Assembly: GCA_002356435.2 (NCBI GenBank)
Contig: AP018040.2
Coordinates: 3,100,001 to 3,164,000 of the forward strand
From: Petrimonas sp. IBARAKI
Lineage (GTDB): Bacteria > Bacteroidota > Bacteroidia > Bacteroidales > Dysgonomonadaceae
Length of the DNA: 64,000 nucleotides
Direction of reading: 5' to 3'
The position numbers were made by a program, and so were the translations under genes. The notes beneath the pieces are model-generated. The model had not been told where the DNA came from. It saw only the letters and a program-made list of their open reading frames with translations, and did no database searches. Shown piece by piece: positions 43,801-53,021 of the stretch. Positions within the stretch are counted from its first letter, which is position 1. The number at the start of each line of letters is the position of its first letter.

Positions 43801-43955
43801 TGGAAGGCCGTAATCTGTGGATTATTAAGTCGCACGTCCCGCATATTGATCCGGAAGCAAATATGTTCGGAACGAACTCTGTGGCAGAAGCAATCGAGTT
43901 TAATAGCGTTCCTTCCACCAAATCTATTGGGTTTAACGCAAGATTAACTTTCTAA
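40839..43955 (+). CDS. SusC/RagA-type TonB-dependent outer-membrane transporter
   Basis: A 1038-residue protein. Signal peptide MKKQLILFLALFFIGMGIVTAQ, then a carboxypeptidase-regulatory-like domain (~24-105; GTVVDENEYPAIGASI), the 'ELLEEVVVTAIG' junction, a plug with 'LYGARAKNGAVIITTKKG', and a beta-barrel whose last strand ends '...GFNARLTF'. Unlike the first SusC it has no STN domain, so it is not part of a sigma/FecR signalling loop. It pairs with the SusD-like gene 12 bases downstream. No enzyme genes adjoin, so the substrate is unknown; peptides are as possible as glycans. Confidence 0.93.
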   Translation: MKKQLILFLALFFIGMGIVTAQTQVRGTVVDENEYPAIGASIRIKGTSQGTVTDANGKFTLSAPENGTLVISYVGYVTQEVPVSTTVNIKLSSDTELLEEVVVTAIGISRKDKSLGYAVANVKSDELLKARDANVINSLAGKVAGVRISSSSGTVGGSSKIIIRGANSLDGNNQPLFVVDGVPIDNSSQGSASTNVVAGVADYGNRAGDLNSDDIESMSILKGAAASALYGARAKNGAVIITTKKGAEGRMNIEVNSSVRFETPLKLPDFQNEYAQGNYGVYDLKFTGGWGPKIADVQDQKFKNFLGEEVTLQAYPNNVRDFYETGHTYINSVAFSGGGKKMDYRVGITAHNQTGIVPGMNMGKYTLSLNSGINFTDNFQSRTIVNYYNIDSEGRPAQSSNDPNVLSSAINGLPRTVDTNLLRENWINPKTGEQISLSSDKTGNNPYWIVNKNKFTGGLERVILSETLTYEPVSWISVSNIFGLDFSTDNRKQVTSVGTFGDLKGSYYTNSYYTQIINNDFMVTATRNLMPDLEMKVIAGHNVNQRYVEYNGLEGKELTVKDLYVPSNVATKVPYYSSSLKRLIGVYGDIGFAYKNFLYLNITGRNDWSSTLPIEHRSYFYPSMSSSFVFSELIPVNDILSFGNLRLNWANVGSDEAPYQLDYVFSPATTYFSQYGLGGTFPFGDIATAFTVPRVIPSANLKPQNQRSFEIGTNLKFFKNRAYIDFTYYNVLTSNQIISLDIPLSTGYFAKKVNLGAIANKGIELAVGVTPVKTRNIDWTVDVNFAKNEQIVEKLVEEKPDLIYNLASGWSGLQTQARKGETFGLYGTKWKRNPDGEFIINKNTGLREVETGKFIGNIYPDWTMGINNSFTFYGVNLGFLVDIRQGGVMFSSTAASVRASGRAVETLENRDRIFIDKGVIDNGDGTYRPNDVPVQSMQDFWGWYSSVSNTEGSVFDASYVKLREVRLSYTLPASWIKGLALQRAELGLEGRNLWIIKSHVPHIDPEANMFGTNSVAEAIEFNSVPSTKSIGFNARLTF

Positions 43956-43967
43956 AAATTGACAAAA

Positions 43968-45413
43968 ATGAAGAAGATACTATATTATTTATTATTGACA
44001 ATTGTTGTTTTCACCTCCTGTAACGATTGGTTAGACATCAATAAAGATCCCAACAGGGCTACCGAAGTGGATCCCGACGTACTGTTCGGCTATGCCATCA
44101 CCTCATGGTCGGCAAACAGAACGGGTGGAGACAGCTATATACCGCTAGTTTTCGCGGCCCAGACCATGGCCACGGCAGGAAACTTCGGTTGGGGAAACGA
44201 TGACGTGTATGATATTTCCCCCTATTCTACCGGAAACACGTGGAAATTATATTACGCCACTGCCGGCACGAATATTTTTTCAGCCATCAATCTGGCCGAA
44301 GCAAGCACCCCGAAACAACCCTGGATAGCGGCGCAAGGTAAAATTGTGCGTGCCATGTTGATGTACGAGGCCACCATGTTGTATGGCGACGTCCCTTTTT
44401 CCGAAGCATGGAAAGACGATATTGATTATCCCAAGTTCGATGCGCAAAAAGACATACTGACCAATCTTCTCGGGTTGTTGGATGAAGCCATTGCCGACGC
44501 AAAAACTCCGGCGGCAGACGGACTAAAATCCATCACCGGTTCAGACTTGTATTACCAAGGTGATATGAAGAAATGGATACGGCTGGCAAACTCCATGAAA
44601 ATGCGTATTGCCATGACCATGGTGGATGCTGATCCGGAAAAGACGTCGGTAATCGCCGACCTGATTTCAAAAAACGAAATGATGGCAAGCGCTGCCGACA
44701 ACATGGAGTTCCCTTTCTTCAACACACCCGGGAAAGAGAATCCTAAATTCGGTATTTTGAAAAAATATGCCGGGAGCCAAAATTTATTCTTCTTTGCTAA
44801 CAGCCATGTGGTAGATATTCTGAAACCCACTAACGATCCCAGGTTGAAAATATTTTTCGAACCCGGCCCTGAAGCTGAAGGTGAAATTTTAGGATTGCCC
44901 ACTAATGCGGAGGGCGACGAAACGACTGCTCCTGTAAACATTAAGACAATACTGAAAGCAGACGCCCCGGATTTAATTTTTTCTTACCAGGAGACTTTAT
45001 TCTTTCAGGCAGAGGCTTATGCCAGGGGCTTGGGAGTAACCAAAGATCTGAATAAGGCAAATGAATTGTTTAAAGGGGGGGTTAAGGCAGCCATGCTTTA
45101 TTACGGAGTAAAAGAAGCGGAGGCCGATGCATACATCAATACCGGCTTACCCAACCTTACAACGGCGGCTGATCCGGTGAAAGAGATACATCTGCAACAA
45201 TGGGTTGACCTGATGGACAGGCCGCTGGAAGCTTTTACCCAATGGCGTCGCTCGGGGGCGGAAGGGGCGGAAGTTCCAGAACTTTCTTTGCCGGCCAACT
45301 CTCCCGCCAATCCACTTTTCAGAAGGTTCGTATATTCTCCCGAAGAATCAACAGCCAACCCCAACACCCCCCAAGACGTGCATTATTACGATAAAATGTG
45401 GTTTGACAAGTAA
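43968..45413 (+). CDS. SusD-like lipoprotein (SusD_2 branch)
   Basis: A 481-residue lipoprotein from the ATG at 43968; the TTG nine bases earlier is not needed. The signal ends in the lipobox FTSC. 'NDWLDINKDPNRAT' after the Cys and 'GKIVRAMLMYEATMLYGDVPFSEAW' are typical of the SusD-like_2 branch. 'LQQWVDLMDRPLEAFTQWRRSG' near the C terminus is also characteristic. It is the surface partner of the adjacent SusC. Confidence 0.9.
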   Translation: MKKILYYLLLTIVVFTSCNDWLDINKDPNRATEVDPDVLFGYAITSWSANRTGGDSYIPLVFAAQTMATAGNFGWGNDDVYDISPYSTGNTWKLYYATAGTNIFSAINLAEASTPKQPWIAAQGKIVRAMLMYEATMLYGDVPFSEAWKDDIDYPKFDAQKDILTNLLGLLDEAIADAKTPAADGLKSITGSDLYYQGDMKKWIRLANSMKMRIAMTMVDADPEKTSVIADLISKNEMMASAADNMEFPFFNTPGKENPKFGILKKYAGSQNLFFFANSHVVDILKPTNDPRLKIFFEPGPEAEGEILGLPTNAEGDETTAPVNIKTILKADAPDLIFSYQETLFFQAEAYARGLGVTKDLNKANELFKGGVKAAMLYYGVKEAEADAYINTGLPNLTTAADPVKEIHLQQWVDLMDRPLEAFTQWRRSGAEGAEVPELSLPANSPANPLFRRFVYSPEESTANPNTPQDVHYYDKMWFDK

Positions 45414-45441
45414 TGTTTAATCCAAAGAAACATAAAAAAGT

Positions 45442-45879
45442 ATGAAAATAAAATTTTATTTATTCACGTTGGTTCTCACAATACTCTTCGCAGGTTGTGA
45501 CAAATATGAAGGGAATACGTTTGATTTCTCCAATTCGCTTCCTAATTATGTTGAATTTCAATCCGTAAAAACCATTTCCGTTGAGCAAGGAGCAAAAGCC
45601 GGCTTTACGATTGTTACAAAAAGCAGTTTTTTTAAAGATACTCAGGTATCTGTAAAAATCGAAGGAGCCGGATTAAATGAAACCAAGACTGTTATATTAC
45701 CCAAGATGAAGACTTCAATTACCGATAATTTTACCATTCCGCCGACAGCAACGGTTGGCGCTGAATTTACAATTACCATCACGTCTGCGAAAACCGAAGG
45801 AGTTGAAATACGCCTTGGAAGAGTGGACAATAAAACTACTGTTTTAAAAGGAAAAGTTATAGCATCAAAAGAAGAATGA
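45442..45879 (+). CDS. Small surface lipoprotein of SusC/SusD operon
   Basis: A 145-residue lipoprotein: signal peptide ending in the lipobox FAGC, then one all-beta domain (VEQGAKAGFTIVTKSS ... VTIT-type strands) similar in layout to the DUF4843/DUF1735 accessory proteins that follow SusD genes. It lies 28 bases after the SusD-like gene and ends the operon. It probably helps bind the ligand at the cell surface. The family name is tentative. Confidence 0.65.
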   Translation: MKIKFYLFTLVLTILFAGCDKYEGNTFDFSNSLPNYVEFQSVKTISVEQGAKAGFTIVTKSSFFKDTQVSVKIEGAGLNETKTVILPKMKTSITDNFTIPPTATVGAEFTITITSAKTEGVEIRLGRVDNKTTVLKGKVIASKEE

Positions 45880-45941
45880 CAATACACCTTTCTTAATTTA
45901 TCATAAACTCTACGAATAAATTAAACAATTAGAAAGGATCG

Positions 45942-45979
45942 GACAGAGCCGCGCGTGACGCCCCGCTCTGTCTTTTTTT
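45942..45979 (+). terminator. Rho-independent terminator of second SusC/SusD operon
   Basis: GACAGAGC (45942-45949) pairs with GCTCTGTC (45965-45972), with further pairing possible in the GC-rich loop, and is followed at once by seven T (45973-45979). Confidence 0.88.
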
Positions 45980-46071
45980 CGAGAGAAGGAAAATTAGCTG
46001 AAATTCAATTTTTTCATACCCTGCATCAACGAAAAAAGCTACATCAAACGGAAAGTATGCGATATATTTTG

Positions 46072-46079
46072 TACTTTTG
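46072..46079 (+). promoter_or_regulatory. -7 box of lysS operon
   Basis: TACTTTTG matches TAnnTTTG exactly and lies 35 bases before the lysS start codon. The -33 position shows no TTG. Confidence 0.45.
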
Positions 46080-46114
46080 TGGAGTTTTTGCGAAACTCGA
46101 AAAAATAAAACAAA

Positions 46115-47863
46115 ATGCATCATTTAGAGCTTAGTGAACAGGAGATAATCCGCAGACAAAGTTTAAACGAATTAAGAAATTTAGGAATTGAACCCTACCC
46201 CGCAGCGCTTTACGAAGTAAACGCTTATTCCACCGATATAAAAGAAGAATTCAACGATGAGGAGAAACGCCCGGTAAGCATAGCAGGGCGCATCATGAAC
46301 CGCCGCATTATGGGCAAAGCGTCCTTCATCGAACTACAAGACTCAAAGGGAAGAATTCAGGTCTACATCACACGCGACGATATCTGTCCCGGAGAAGACA
46401 AAGAACTTTATAATACTGTTTTCAAAAAACTGCTCGATATTGGCGATTTCATCGGAATTACCGGATTTGTTTTCCGCACCCAGATGGGCGAAATTTCTGT
46501 GCATGCCGAATCGCTGACCGTGCTGGCCAAATCGCTGAAGCCGCTTCCTGTAGTGAAGATGAAAGACGGCGTGGCCTACGACAAGTTCAACGATCCCGAA
46601 CTTCGTTACCGTCAACGCTACGTGGATCTGGTGGTAAACGACGAAGTAAAAGATATTTTCATCAAGCGCACCCGTATTTTTAATGCCATGCGCGAGTTCA
46701 TCAACAAATTTGGCTACCTGGAAGTGGATACTCCCGTTTTGCAGAGTATCCCCGGTGGTGCCGCCGCCCGCCCCTTTATCACGCATCACAATGCTCTGGA
46801 TATTGATTTGTATTTACGCATTGCCAACGAGCTTTACCTGAAACGGTTGATCGTAGGTGGCTTTGAAGGTGTTTACGAGTTTTCACGAGACTTCCGCAAT
46901 GAAGGAATGGACCGGACGCACAACCCGGAGTTTACGGTAATGGAGATCTACGTCTCCTACAAGGATTACAAGTGGATGATGGAATTTACCGAACAAATGC
47001 TGGAACAGATCGCCACGAAGGTGCTGGGAACAACAAAGACAACCATCGGCGATAGGGAAATCGATTTTAAAGCGCCATATCCACGCGTCACCATGATCGA
47101 CGCCATTAAGGAACATACCGGAATGGATATCACCGGAATGGATGAGGCACAATTGCGCGAAGTTTGCAGGAAGCTGAACATCGAGGTAGACGAAACCATG
47201 GGTAAGGGAAAACTGATCGATGAAATCTTTGGCGAGAAGTGCGAGGGGAATTACATTCAACCGACATTCATCATCGACTATCCCATCGAAATGTCCCCCT
47301 TGTGTAAACGCCACCGGGCTAATCCGGAGCTTACCGAACGCTTCGAACTGATGGTGAACGGTAAAGAACTGGCAAACGCCTACTCGGAGTTGAACGATCC
47401 GATTGACCAGCGCGAACGCTTTGAAGAACAGCTCCGCCTGTCGGAAAAGGGCGACGACGAAGCCATGTTTATCGACCAGGATTTTCTGCGCGCCCTGGAA
47501 TACGGCATGCCACCTACATCGGGGATGGGTATAGGTATGGACAGGCTTACGATGCTGCTCACCGGACAAACCACCATTCAGGAAGTACTCCTTTTTCCGC
47601 AAATGCGTCCCGAGAAAAAAACCAAGAAGGATTCAACGTCCAAATATGTTGAAACCGGAATCCCGGAAGCGTGGGTTGCTGTATTGCAGAAAGCGGGTTA
47701 CAATGAAGTGAAGAGCCTTACAGACGTAAACCCCAACAAGCTGCACCAGGAAATTTGCGGATTGAACAAGAAATTCAAGATGGAGTTGAACAACCCGTCG
47801 GTGGAAGATGTTAAATCCTGGGTGGAGAACGCAAAAAAAAACGAATCACTTAACGCACAATGA
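46115..47863 (+). CDS. lysS: Lysine--tRNA ligase, class II
   Basis: A 582-residue protein. It has an N-terminal OB-fold anticodon-binding domain (~55-165; [21 protein letters not shown]), class II motif 2 ([15 protein letters not shown]) and motif 3 ([13 protein letters not shown]). Residues ~507-582 form an extra C-terminal domain ([20 protein letters not shown] ...) absent from the 505-residue E. coli enzyme and resembling helix-hairpin-helix modules. It charges tRNA-Lys. Its stop overlaps the gpsA start by 4 bases (ATGA), so the two are translationally coupled. Confidence 0.97.
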   Translation: MHHLELSEQEIIRRQSLNELRNLGIEPYPAALYEVNAYSTDIKEEFNDEEKRPVSIAGRIMNRRIMGKASFIELQDSKGRIQVYITRDDICPGEDKELYNTVFKKLLDIGDFIGITGFVFRTQMGEISVHAESLTVLAKSLKPLPVVKMKDGVAYDKFNDPELRYRQRYVDLVVNDEVKDIFIKRTRIFNAMREFINKFGYLEVDTPVLQSIPGGAAARPFITHHNALDIDLYLRIANELYLKRLIVGGFEGVYEFSRDFRNEGMDRTHNPEFTVMEIYVSYKDYKWMMEFTEQMLEQIATKVLGTTKTTIGDREIDFKAPYPRVTMIDAIKEHTGMDITGMDEAQLREVCRKLNIEVDETMGKGKLIDEIFGEKCEGNYIQPTFIIDYPIEMSPLCKRHRANPELTERFELMVNGKELANAYSELNDPIDQRERFEEQLRLSEKGDDEAMFIDQDFLRALEYGMPPTSGMGIGMDRLTMLLTGQTTIQEVLLFPQMRPEKKTKKDSTSKYVETGIPEAWVAVLQKAGYNEVKSLTDVNPNKLHQEICGLNKKFKMELNNPSVEDVKSWVENAKKNESLNAQ

Positions 47864-48858
47864 GTTCACTCGGAAAAATTGCTATTCTTGGCGGTGGCAC
47901 GTGGGCTACGGCTCTGGCAAAAATCGTGCTGATGAATGAAAAGCACATCAATTGGTTTATCCGTCGTGACGATCAGATTGAAGGTTTTTACAAACTCGGC
48001 CGCAACCCCAGTTACCTGACAAACGTAAAATTCAACCTGGCCCAGATTACGTTCTATTCGAACATAGAAAAAGCAATCAAAGACTCTGACACCATCATCA
48101 TTGCTATCCCCTCTCCCTATGTGAAGCAATATATGCGAAAAATATGGATGAGCAGTACACTAAAGGGGAAATTTGTGGTCTCTGCCGTCAAAGGCATGAT
48201 ACCGAACGACAATATTGTGGTAAGCGAATACCTGATGAGTAATTTTAAAATCCCGCGGGAAAACATCGGGGTGATATCCGGCCCCTGTCACGCCGAGGAG
48301 GTCGCGCTTGAACGGCTCTCGTTCCTGACCGTTGCCAGCTACGATACCGAGAAAGCAAAAATGCTTTCGGAAGCCATACGTTCGCGCATTATGAACACCT
48401 CCATATCGGATGATGTGGTAGGGATTGAACTGGCTGCCGTCCTTAAAAATATTTATGCCATTATTTCGGGAGTTTGTTCCGGATTGCAATACGGCGATAA
48501 TTTTCAGGCGGTGCTGATGACCCAATGCGCCAAAGAGATGAAAACCTTTCTCGATGCCATCGTACCCATGGACAGGTGCATTTGTGAACAGCATTATTTA
48601 GGAGATATGCTGGTCACGGGATATTCGCAGTTCAGCCGTAACAGGACGTTGGGGACGATGATCGGAAAAGGATATTCCGTAAAAACGGCGCAACTGGAAA
48701 TGGAAATGATTGCCGAAGGTTATTACGGCGCCAAATGCATTCAGGAGATGAACAATCACTTCAAAGTGAAAATACCTATTGCACAAACGGTTTACGAAAT
48801 TCTGTACGAAAAGCTTCGTCCTCAGGCCGCAATTAACGAATTGATCAAAAATTTTTAA
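47860..48858 (+). CDS. gpsA: NAD(P)H-dependent glycerol-3-phosphate dehydrogenase
   Basis: A 332-residue protein. The N-terminal Rossmann loop is '[15 protein letters not shown]'. '[18 protein letters not shown]' carries the conserved lysine, '[13 protein letters not shown]' matches the family G-P-x-x-A-x-E block, and '[18 protein letters not shown]' holds the catalytic lysine. It reduces dihydroxyacetone phosphate to glycerol-3-phosphate for phospholipid synthesis. It sits between lysS (4-base overlap) and pgi (13-base gap) in one operon. Confidence 0.95.
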   Translation: MSSLGKIAILGGGTWATALAKIVLMNEKHINWFIRRDDQIEGFYKLGRNPSYLTNVKFNLAQITFYSNIEKAIKDSDTIIIAIPSPYVKQYMRKIWMSSTLKGKFVVSAVKGMIPNDNIVVSEYLMSNFKIPRENIGVISGPCHAEEVALERLSFLTVASYDTEKAKMLSEAIRSRIMNTSISDDVVGIELAAVLKNIYAIISGVCSGLQYGDNFQAVLMTQCAKEMKTFLDAIVPMDRCICEQHYLGDMLVTGYSQFSRNRTLGTMIGKGYSVKTAQLEMEMIAEGYYGAKCIQEMNNHFKVKIPIAQTVYEILYEKLRPQAAINELIKNF

Positions 48859-48871
48859 CAACAGATACAAC

Positions 48872-50215
48872 ATGGATACAATAAAACTGGTCATCAATCA
48901 TGTATATGATTTCGTGTCCGAAAAAGAAATCCTGCAACAGGCAGATAATGCAACTGCGGCCAATAAGGCGTTGCACGACGGGACACGTGCAGGAAACGAT
49001 TTTCTGGGTTGGGTAAACCTCCCTTCATCAGTTACCGAAGACTTCATCCGGGATATCGAAGATACCGCAACGGCGCTCCGCACCCGGTGCGATGTGGTAG
49101 TGGTGGTGGGTATCGGCGGAAGTTACCTGGGAGCCAAGGCCGTTATCGACGCACTCTCCAATTCTTTTGACTGGCTGCAGCACGAAAGAAAAGATCCGGT
49201 TATCCTGTACGCGGGAAACAACATCGGGGAAGATTATCTCCACGAACTTACGGAGTACCTCAAAAAAAGACAATTCGGGATTATCAACATATCCAAGTCG
49301 GGCACGACTACAGAGCCAGCCATCGCATTCAGGCTACTCAAGGACTTGCTTGTCGGAAAAGTGGGTAAGGAGGAAGCATGCAGAAGAATAGTGGCCATTA
49401 CCGATGCATCGAAAGGAGCCTTGCGTACGTTGGCCGGTACCGAAGGCTATAAAACTTTTGTTATCCCCGATGATGTGGGCGGACGCTACTCCGTACTTAC
49501 CCCCGTTGGTTTACTGCCCATCGCCGTCGCAGGTATAAACATCCGCGAACTCCTTCGGGGCGCCAAAGATATGGAAGAAGCCACCGGAGCCAACACCTCG
49601 TACGAAGTTAACCTGCCCGCCATTTACGCAGCCATCCGCAACGAACTTTACCGGAAAGGAAAGAAGATTGAGATCCTGGCAAACTACAACCCGAAATTGC
49701 ACTATTTCGCCGAATGGTGGAAACAGCTTTATGGGGAGAGTGAAGGCAAGGAAGGCAAAGGCATATTCCCGGCCGCAGTGGATTTCACTACCGATTTACA
49801 CTCGATGGGACAATGGATCCAGGAAGGTGAACGCACGATCTTCGAAACGGTTTTATCCGTAAAGGAACCCAAAGAAAATGTCAAAATTCCACACGATGAA
49901 GTCAACCTCGATGGGCTTAACTTCCTGAAAGGAAAACGGGTGGACGAAGTGAATAAAATGGCCGAGCTGGGCACGCTTATCGCCCACGTGGATGGTGGCG
50001 TCCCCAATATCCTCATCGAAATTCCAAAATTATCGGAATATTACATCGGCCAGCTCATCTATTTCTTTGAAAAAGCCTGCGGGATCAGCGGCTACATGCT
50101 TGATGTAAACCCATTTAACCAACCCGGTGTGGAAGCCTACAAGCGAAACATGTTTGCACTGCTGGAAAAACCCGGGTACGAAGCAGAAACCAAAGCGATA
50201 AAAGAGAGATTATAA
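48872..50215 (+). CDS. pgi: Glucose-6-phosphate isomerase
   Basis: A 447-residue protein, the short form typical of Bacteroidetes and Firmicutes. The phosphate-binding and SIS signatures are clear: '[17 protein letters not shown]', '[17 protein letters not shown]', '[16 protein letters not shown]' and '[16 protein letters not shown]' near the C terminus. It interconverts glucose-6-phosphate and fructose-6-phosphate. A terminator hairpin follows. Confidence 0.96.
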   Translation: MDTIKLVINHVYDFVSEKEILQQADNATAANKALHDGTRAGNDFLGWVNLPSSVTEDFIRDIEDTATALRTRCDVVVVVGIGGSYLGAKAVIDALSNSFDWLQHERKDPVILYAGNNIGEDYLHELTEYLKKRQFGIINISKSGTTTEPAIAFRLLKDLLVGKVGKEEACRRIVAITDASKGALRTLAGTEGYKTFVIPDDVGGRYSVLTPVGLLPIAVAGINIRELLRGAKDMEEATGANTSYEVNLPAIYAAIRNELYRKGKKIEILANYNPKLHYFAEWWKQLYGESEGKEGKGIFPAAVDFTTDLHSMGQWIQEGERTIFETVLSVKEPKENVKIPHDEVNLDGLNFLKGKRVDEVNKMAELGTLIAHVDGGVPNILIEIPKLSEYYIGQLIYFFEKACGISGYMLDVNPFNQPGVEAYKRNMFALLEKPGYEAETKAIKERL

Positions 50216-50237
50216 ACATCAAACGACAAAAACAGAT

Positions 50238-50275
50238 AAATCGCTCGACCGCTTTTGGCGGTCTTGCGATTTTTT
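50238..50275 (+). terminator. Terminator after pgi
   Basis: AAATCGC ... GACCGC pairs with GCGGTC ... GCGATTT (50238-50272) around a T-rich loop and runs into a T tract. A TTG at 50255 that would extend the next gene lies in this loop. Confidence 0.8.
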
Positions 50276-50281
50276 AATTAT

Positions 50282-51016
50282 ATGAAGGAACGATTTCAAA
50301 AATACTTAAAAGCGAACAGCCACATCCGGTTTGACCTGAAAGCTATCCTGTTCGATATGGACGGCGTGCTCTATAATTCCATGCCGGCTCACGCAAAATC
50401 GTGGCAGCAAACAGTGGAAGAGCTGGGTCTGAAAACCAATCCTGAAGAGTTTTACCTGCACGAAGGCAGAACCGGAGCATCCACGATCCACATTATTTTT
50501 CAACGTAATTTTGGCAGAGATGCAACGGAGGAAGAAATTCAAGCAATCTACGAAAGGAAAAGCGAACTATTCGTGAAATACAATACGGGTGAGACTATCC
50601 CCAAAGCCAGGGAAGTTCTCGATTTCGTAAAATCCAACGGATTAAGACCTGTTCTGGTGACGGGATCGGGACAACCTTCGTTGCTGGACAGGCTGGACCA
50701 TGACTTTCCAGGTATTTTCTCCCCTGAGACAATGGTCACGGCTTTCGATGTAAAAATCGGAAAACCACACCCCGAACCTTTCTTGATGGGGCTGCAGAAA
50801 GGGGGGAACCTGATACCCAACCAGGCATTGGTAGTTGAGAATGCCCCTTTGGGTACGGAAGCTGCAACCAAGGCCGGGATTTTCACCATTGGGGTCAATA
50901 CAGGGCCGCTCCACGATAACATCCTGAAAGATGCCGGAGCAAATTTGGTTTTTCATTCCATGCAGGAACTATTGAACAAGTTCCCCGAGATTCTGGAAAT
51001 AACCTCCTTAATCTGA
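50282..51016 (+). CDS. HAD-superfamily phosphatase / beta-phosphoglucomutase-like
   Basis: A 244-residue protein from the ATG at 50282, placed just beyond the pgi terminator. HAD motif I is 'LFDMDGVLYNS', motif II lies in 'PVLVTGSGQPSLLDRL', motif III is 'KIGKPHPEPFLMGL', and motif IV 'VVENAPLGTEAATKAG' is close to the usual V-E-D-A. The cap between motifs I and II is the small helical type (subfamily IA). It is a sugar-phosphate phosphatase or mutase; position next to pgi fits central sugar metabolism. The substrate is not determinable. Confidence 0.85.
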   Translation: MKERFQKYLKANSHIRFDLKAILFDMDGVLYNSMPAHAKSWQQTVEELGLKTNPEEFYLHEGRTGASTIHIIFQRNFGRDATEEEIQAIYERKSELFVKYNTGETIPKAREVLDFVKSNGLRPVLVTGSGQPSLLDRLDHDFPGIFSPETMVTAFDVKIGKPHPEPFLMGLQKGGNLIPNQALVVENAPLGTEAATKAGIFTIGVNTGPLHDNILKDAGANLVFHSMQELLNKFPEILEITSLI

Positions 51017-51047
51017 AGCGGTTTTATTCCATTTCGCGAAAATTAGC

Positions 51048-51055
51048 TAAATTTG
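51048..51055 (+). promoter_or_regulatory. -7 box of nadE
   Basis: TAAATTTG matches TAnnTTTG exactly and lies 30 bases before the nadE ATG. No strong -33 box was seen. Confidence 0.45.
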
Positions 51056-51085
51056 TGCAATTTACAACGTAAACGGGAAACGACT

Positions 51086-53011
51086 ATGAAAATCAACGAG
51101 TACGGTTTTGTCAGGGTGGCAGCGGCATCTCCCAAGGTGAAAGTGGCCGACTGCGATTACAATGTTTCGGAAATCAAATCGATGATCGATGTTGCCGAAA
51201 AAGAGAACGTCCAAATCGTATGCTTTCCAGAACTAAGCATAACCTCGTATACATGCGGAGACCTGTTCTTTCAGGCCGCTTTGCAGCAAAAGGCCGTTGA
51301 AGCACTGCTCGAGCTGGCCGGCTTCATAAAGAAGAAGCCTTCGCTCATCGCCATTGTGGGGCTTCCGTTGCTGCTAAAAAACAGCTTGTACAATGTGGCT
51401 GCGGTTATTTCACACGAAGGGGTATTGGGTTTTGTCCCCAAAACGTATATTCCCAACAACAACGAGTTTTACGAGAAACGATGGTTTGCGGGAAGTCGTG
51501 ACCTGAACGATTTTTTTGTCGAGATCAATGGGGAAAGCATACCTGTCTCTTCCGACGGGATGATTTTTCACACGCCGTTCGCGTCTTTCGGAATCGAGAT
51601 CTGTGAAGACCTTTGGATGCCAGTGCCCCCTTCTTCGAAACTAGCGATGCAGGGTGCCGACATCATCTTCAACCTTTCCGCCAGCAACGAGCTGGTAGGC
51701 AAAAACGCGTACCGGAAATCATTGGTTTTACAGCAGTCGGGGCGTTGCAATGCCGCGTATATCTATGCTTCTGCCGGATGCGGAGAGTCGTCCACCGATC
51801 TGGTTTTTTCCGGTGCGGCAACCATTGCCGAAAACGCCACGCTGCTTGCCGAAGGGAAACGTTTCTCCCTGGATAACGAGATGATCATTTCCGACATCGA
51901 TGTCGTGGCTTTACGAGGCGACCGGCTAAAGAACAGCAATTTCATCCCTCCACAGGAGGAGTCTGTTTCAAAGATTGAATGTGCGCTGGAAGCGGTTTCT
52001 ACGGGAAAATGGTACCGGAAGTTCAACCCGTATCCCTTCATCCCGTCACCGGAAAAAGAAGATGAGTATTTAAGCGAAGTTTTCAACATACAAACGGCGG
52101 GGCTAGCAAAACGATTACAACACACAGGAATCAAGACAGTAACTATGGGCATTTCGGGCGGACTGGATTCTACGCTGGCACTGCTGGTTACTACAAAAAC
52201 CTTTGATTTTCTCGGACTTCCACGCGAAAATATAATCGGGATCACCATGCCCGGATTTGGAACAACCGGCAGAACTTATAATAATGCTGTGGAATTAATG
52301 AAATCAGTTGGAGTAACGGTAAAAGAAATCCCGATTGTCAATGCCGTTACCCAACACCTGAAAGATATTGAACACGATATCAACCTTCACGATATCACCT
52401 ACGAAAATGCCCAGGCGCGCGAACGAACACAAATTTTGATGGATTATGCCAATAAAATCAATGGTTTGGTGGTGGGAACCGGAAATTTATCGGAACTGGC
52501 GTTGGGTTGGGCAACCTACAACGGCGACCACATGTCGATGTACGGAGTAAACGCAAGCGTTCCAAAAACATTGGTTAAGACGCTGGTACGCTGGATTGCC
52601 GACACGCAGATGGGCGACCAACCCCGGAAAATTCTTCATGACATCCTCGACACGCCCTTCAGTCCGGAACTGCTTCCGGCAGACAAAGAGGGGAAAATTG
52701 CCCAAAAGACCGAGCATTTCATCGGCCCATACGAACTACACGACTTTTTCCTGCACCGGATGCTTCGTTACGGAGATTCCCCCAAACGAATCTATTTCAT
52801 CGCACAACAGGCATTCGTCAACCAATATTCCCCGGAAGAGATCCTGAAATGGCTGAAAGTTTTCTATAAACGTTTTTTTGCCCAGCAATTCAAGCGCTCC
52901 TGCATGCCCGACGGCCCCAAAGTGGGCTCCGTCAATCTCTCTCCCCGCGGCGACTGGCGTATGCCTAGCGATGCCGTGGTAAATGTATGGTTAAAAGAAC
53001 TGGAGAATTAA
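51086..53011 (+). CDS. nadE: Glutamine-dependent NAD+ synthetase
   Basis: A 641-residue two-domain enzyme; the start is the ATG at 51086 (MKINEYGFVRVAAASP) since upstream codons in frame are not conserved-looking and overlap the promoter. The N-terminal nitrilase/glutaminase domain has the E-K-C triad in 'CFPELSITSY', 'VPKTYIPN' and 'GIEICEDLW'. The C-terminal synthetase domain has the P-loop 'GISGGLDSTLALLV' and 'GTGNLSELALGWATYNGDH'. It amidates nicotinate adenine dinucleotide to NAD+. The kinase-RapZ fusion starts 10 bases after its stop. Confidence 0.96.
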   Translation: MKINEYGFVRVAAASPKVKVADCDYNVSEIKSMIDVAEKENVQIVCFPELSITSYTCGDLFFQAALQQKAVEALLELAGFIKKKPSLIAIVGLPLLLKNSLYNVAAVISHEGVLGFVPKTYIPNNNEFYEKRWFAGSRDLNDFFVEINGESIPVSSDGMIFHTPFASFGIEICEDLWMPVPPSSKLAMQGADIIFNLSASNELVGKNAYRKSLVLQQSGRCNAAYIYASAGCGESSTDLVFSGAATIAENATLLAEGKRFSLDNEMIISDIDVVALRGDRLKNSNFIPPQEESVSKIECALEAVSTGKWYRKFNPYPFIPSPEKEDEYLSEVFNIQTAGLAKRLQHTGIKTVTMGISGGLDSTLALLVTTKTFDFLGLPRENIIGITMPGFGTTGRTYNNAVELMKSVGVTVKEIPIVNAVTQHLKDIEHDINLHDITYENAQARERTQILMDYANKINGLVVGTGNLSELALGWATYNGDHMSMYGVNASVPKTLVKTLVRWIADTQMGDQPRKILHDILDTPFSPELLPADKEGKIAQKTEHFIGPYELHDFFLHRMLRYGDSPKRIYFIAQQAFVNQYSPEEILKWLKVFYKRFFAQQFKRSCMPDGPKVGSVNLSPRGDWRMPSDAVVNVWLKELEN

Positions 53012-53021
53012 GACCATCCGC

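Noticed and set aside
46343-47602. Antisense frames of 148 and 239 codons opposite lysS
   Set aside because: lysS is complete and conserved; these frames have no motifs and no upstream signals.
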